Notes under the pieces: generated by a model
The model's database searches: none
What the model was told of the DNA's origin: nothing
What the model saw: only the letters and a program-made list of their open reading frames with translations
Shown: positions 63,418 to 64,000 of the stretch, one piece after another
How positions within the stretch are numbered: the first letter of the stretch is position 1
Layout: each line of letters starts with the position of its first letter
Translations under genes and position numbers: made by a program
NCBI GenBank assembly: GCA_028829895.1
Contig: CM054179.1
Span: 51,471,391-51,535,390, forward strand
From: Sinotaia quadrata
Lineage: Eukaryota; Mollusca; Gastropoda; Architaenioglossa; Viviparidae
Direction of reading: 5' to 3'
Length of the DNA: 64,000 nt

Positions 63418-64000
63418 AGCCTGGACTAGTGGAACTAAGATTTAAATGTTGCTTTTCTCCCCAAATTAATTTTTAAGTGGCTGATCCAACCTTTAAATAA
63501 CTTTCCTCCGAAAGAATTGAAAATGCATATCATCATAGAGTAAAGCAATATTTCAATTTGTACTATCAGTTGTTTTGTGTACTTGCAAGATTTGTGTTAA
63601 GTGTCAATTTCAAGTAATGATTTACATCATTTCCCCTGCTATATTCAGTTGATAAAACATCTGTAAGGTGAGCAAAATATTCAAATCTGTAGCCATCTTT
63701 TAAAATCATTTTCTTATCTCTTTTAAACTTGCTTGTGTACCTTTAAAAAAAAAAGGGGGGGGATTGATCCTAGGGTAGCATGAGAACTTCAGAACTATAG
63801 CAGAGGCCAGCAAAGCACAGTGTACTGAATGAAGATTCTGCCCAGGGACCATGTTTGGACTGTACTAAAAGTAGAAATGCTATTCTAACTAAATTGTGCT
63901 TGCAAGGGAGAACAACTGTGAACAAATGCAAACAGCTGTGTAAAACACGATTAAAATCTTGGGATGGAAGAGGTAATCCTGTTTTAACTATTGCAGAAGA
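63418..64000. other. Right edge, no gene assigned
   Basis: No recognisable coding content. A possible splice acceptor (TTTTAACTATTGCAG) lies at the extreme end (63982-63996) and could open the next FHA-gene exon, but too few bases follow to judge. Confidence 0.35.

Overview
The window is nuclear DNA of an invertebrate animal. It is AT-rich, with small exons separated by long introns that carry GT...AG splice signals, and with scattered DNA-transposon remnants, a tRNA-derived SINE and many minisatellites. Gene structure, divergence from vertebrate proteins and repeat content would fit a mollusc, perhaps a gastropod. That placement is an impression from reading, not a search result.

Four protein-coding genes can be assembled exon by exon with consistent splice phases. 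(1) PGLS, 6-phosphogluconolactonase, minus strand, 8979 down to 2563, five exons, 245 aa. (2) CDC73 (parafibromin, Paf1-complex subunit), plus strand, 9092 to 27038, 14 exons, 543 aa. Its ATG lies 112 bp from the PGLS ATG, so the two genes share a short divergent promoter. (3) GALK1, galactokinase, minus strand, 43306 down to 34182, seven exons, 399 aa, with ETS-like and CRE-like sites upstream. (4) The first three coding exons of an FHA-domain protein, possibly RNF8-like, plus strand from 51970. These end at 61056, and the rest of the gene lies beyond the window or was not recognised.

Layout: 1-1045 is a degenerate minisatellite. 2.1-9.0 kb is PGLS; its intron 1 contains a decayed multi-copy-type gene on the opposite strand at 6667-8370. 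9.1-27.0 kb is CDC73; its introns contain a SINE, a 69-bp minisatellite and a triplicated exon-9 acceptor. 27-34 kb is intergenic and GALK1 3' sequence. 34-43 kb is GALK1. 43.3-52 kb is the intergenic stretch between the divergent GALK1 and FHA genes, rich in minisatellites and small transposons, with a pogo-like and a hAT-like MITE. 52-61 kb is the large FHA intron, which ends in a long hairpin. 61-64 kb holds a piggyBac-like relic bounded by TTAA and a dimeric 76-bp tandem array.

The genes are housekeeping and work in separate processes: pentose phosphate pathway, Pol II elongation, galactose catabolism, and probably phosphopeptide signalling. I see no operon-like system, CRISPR array, rRNA or convincing functional tRNA. 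The most unusual features are structural: decoy copies of a CDC73 splice acceptor, and a PGLS stop codon embedded in a tandem repeat.
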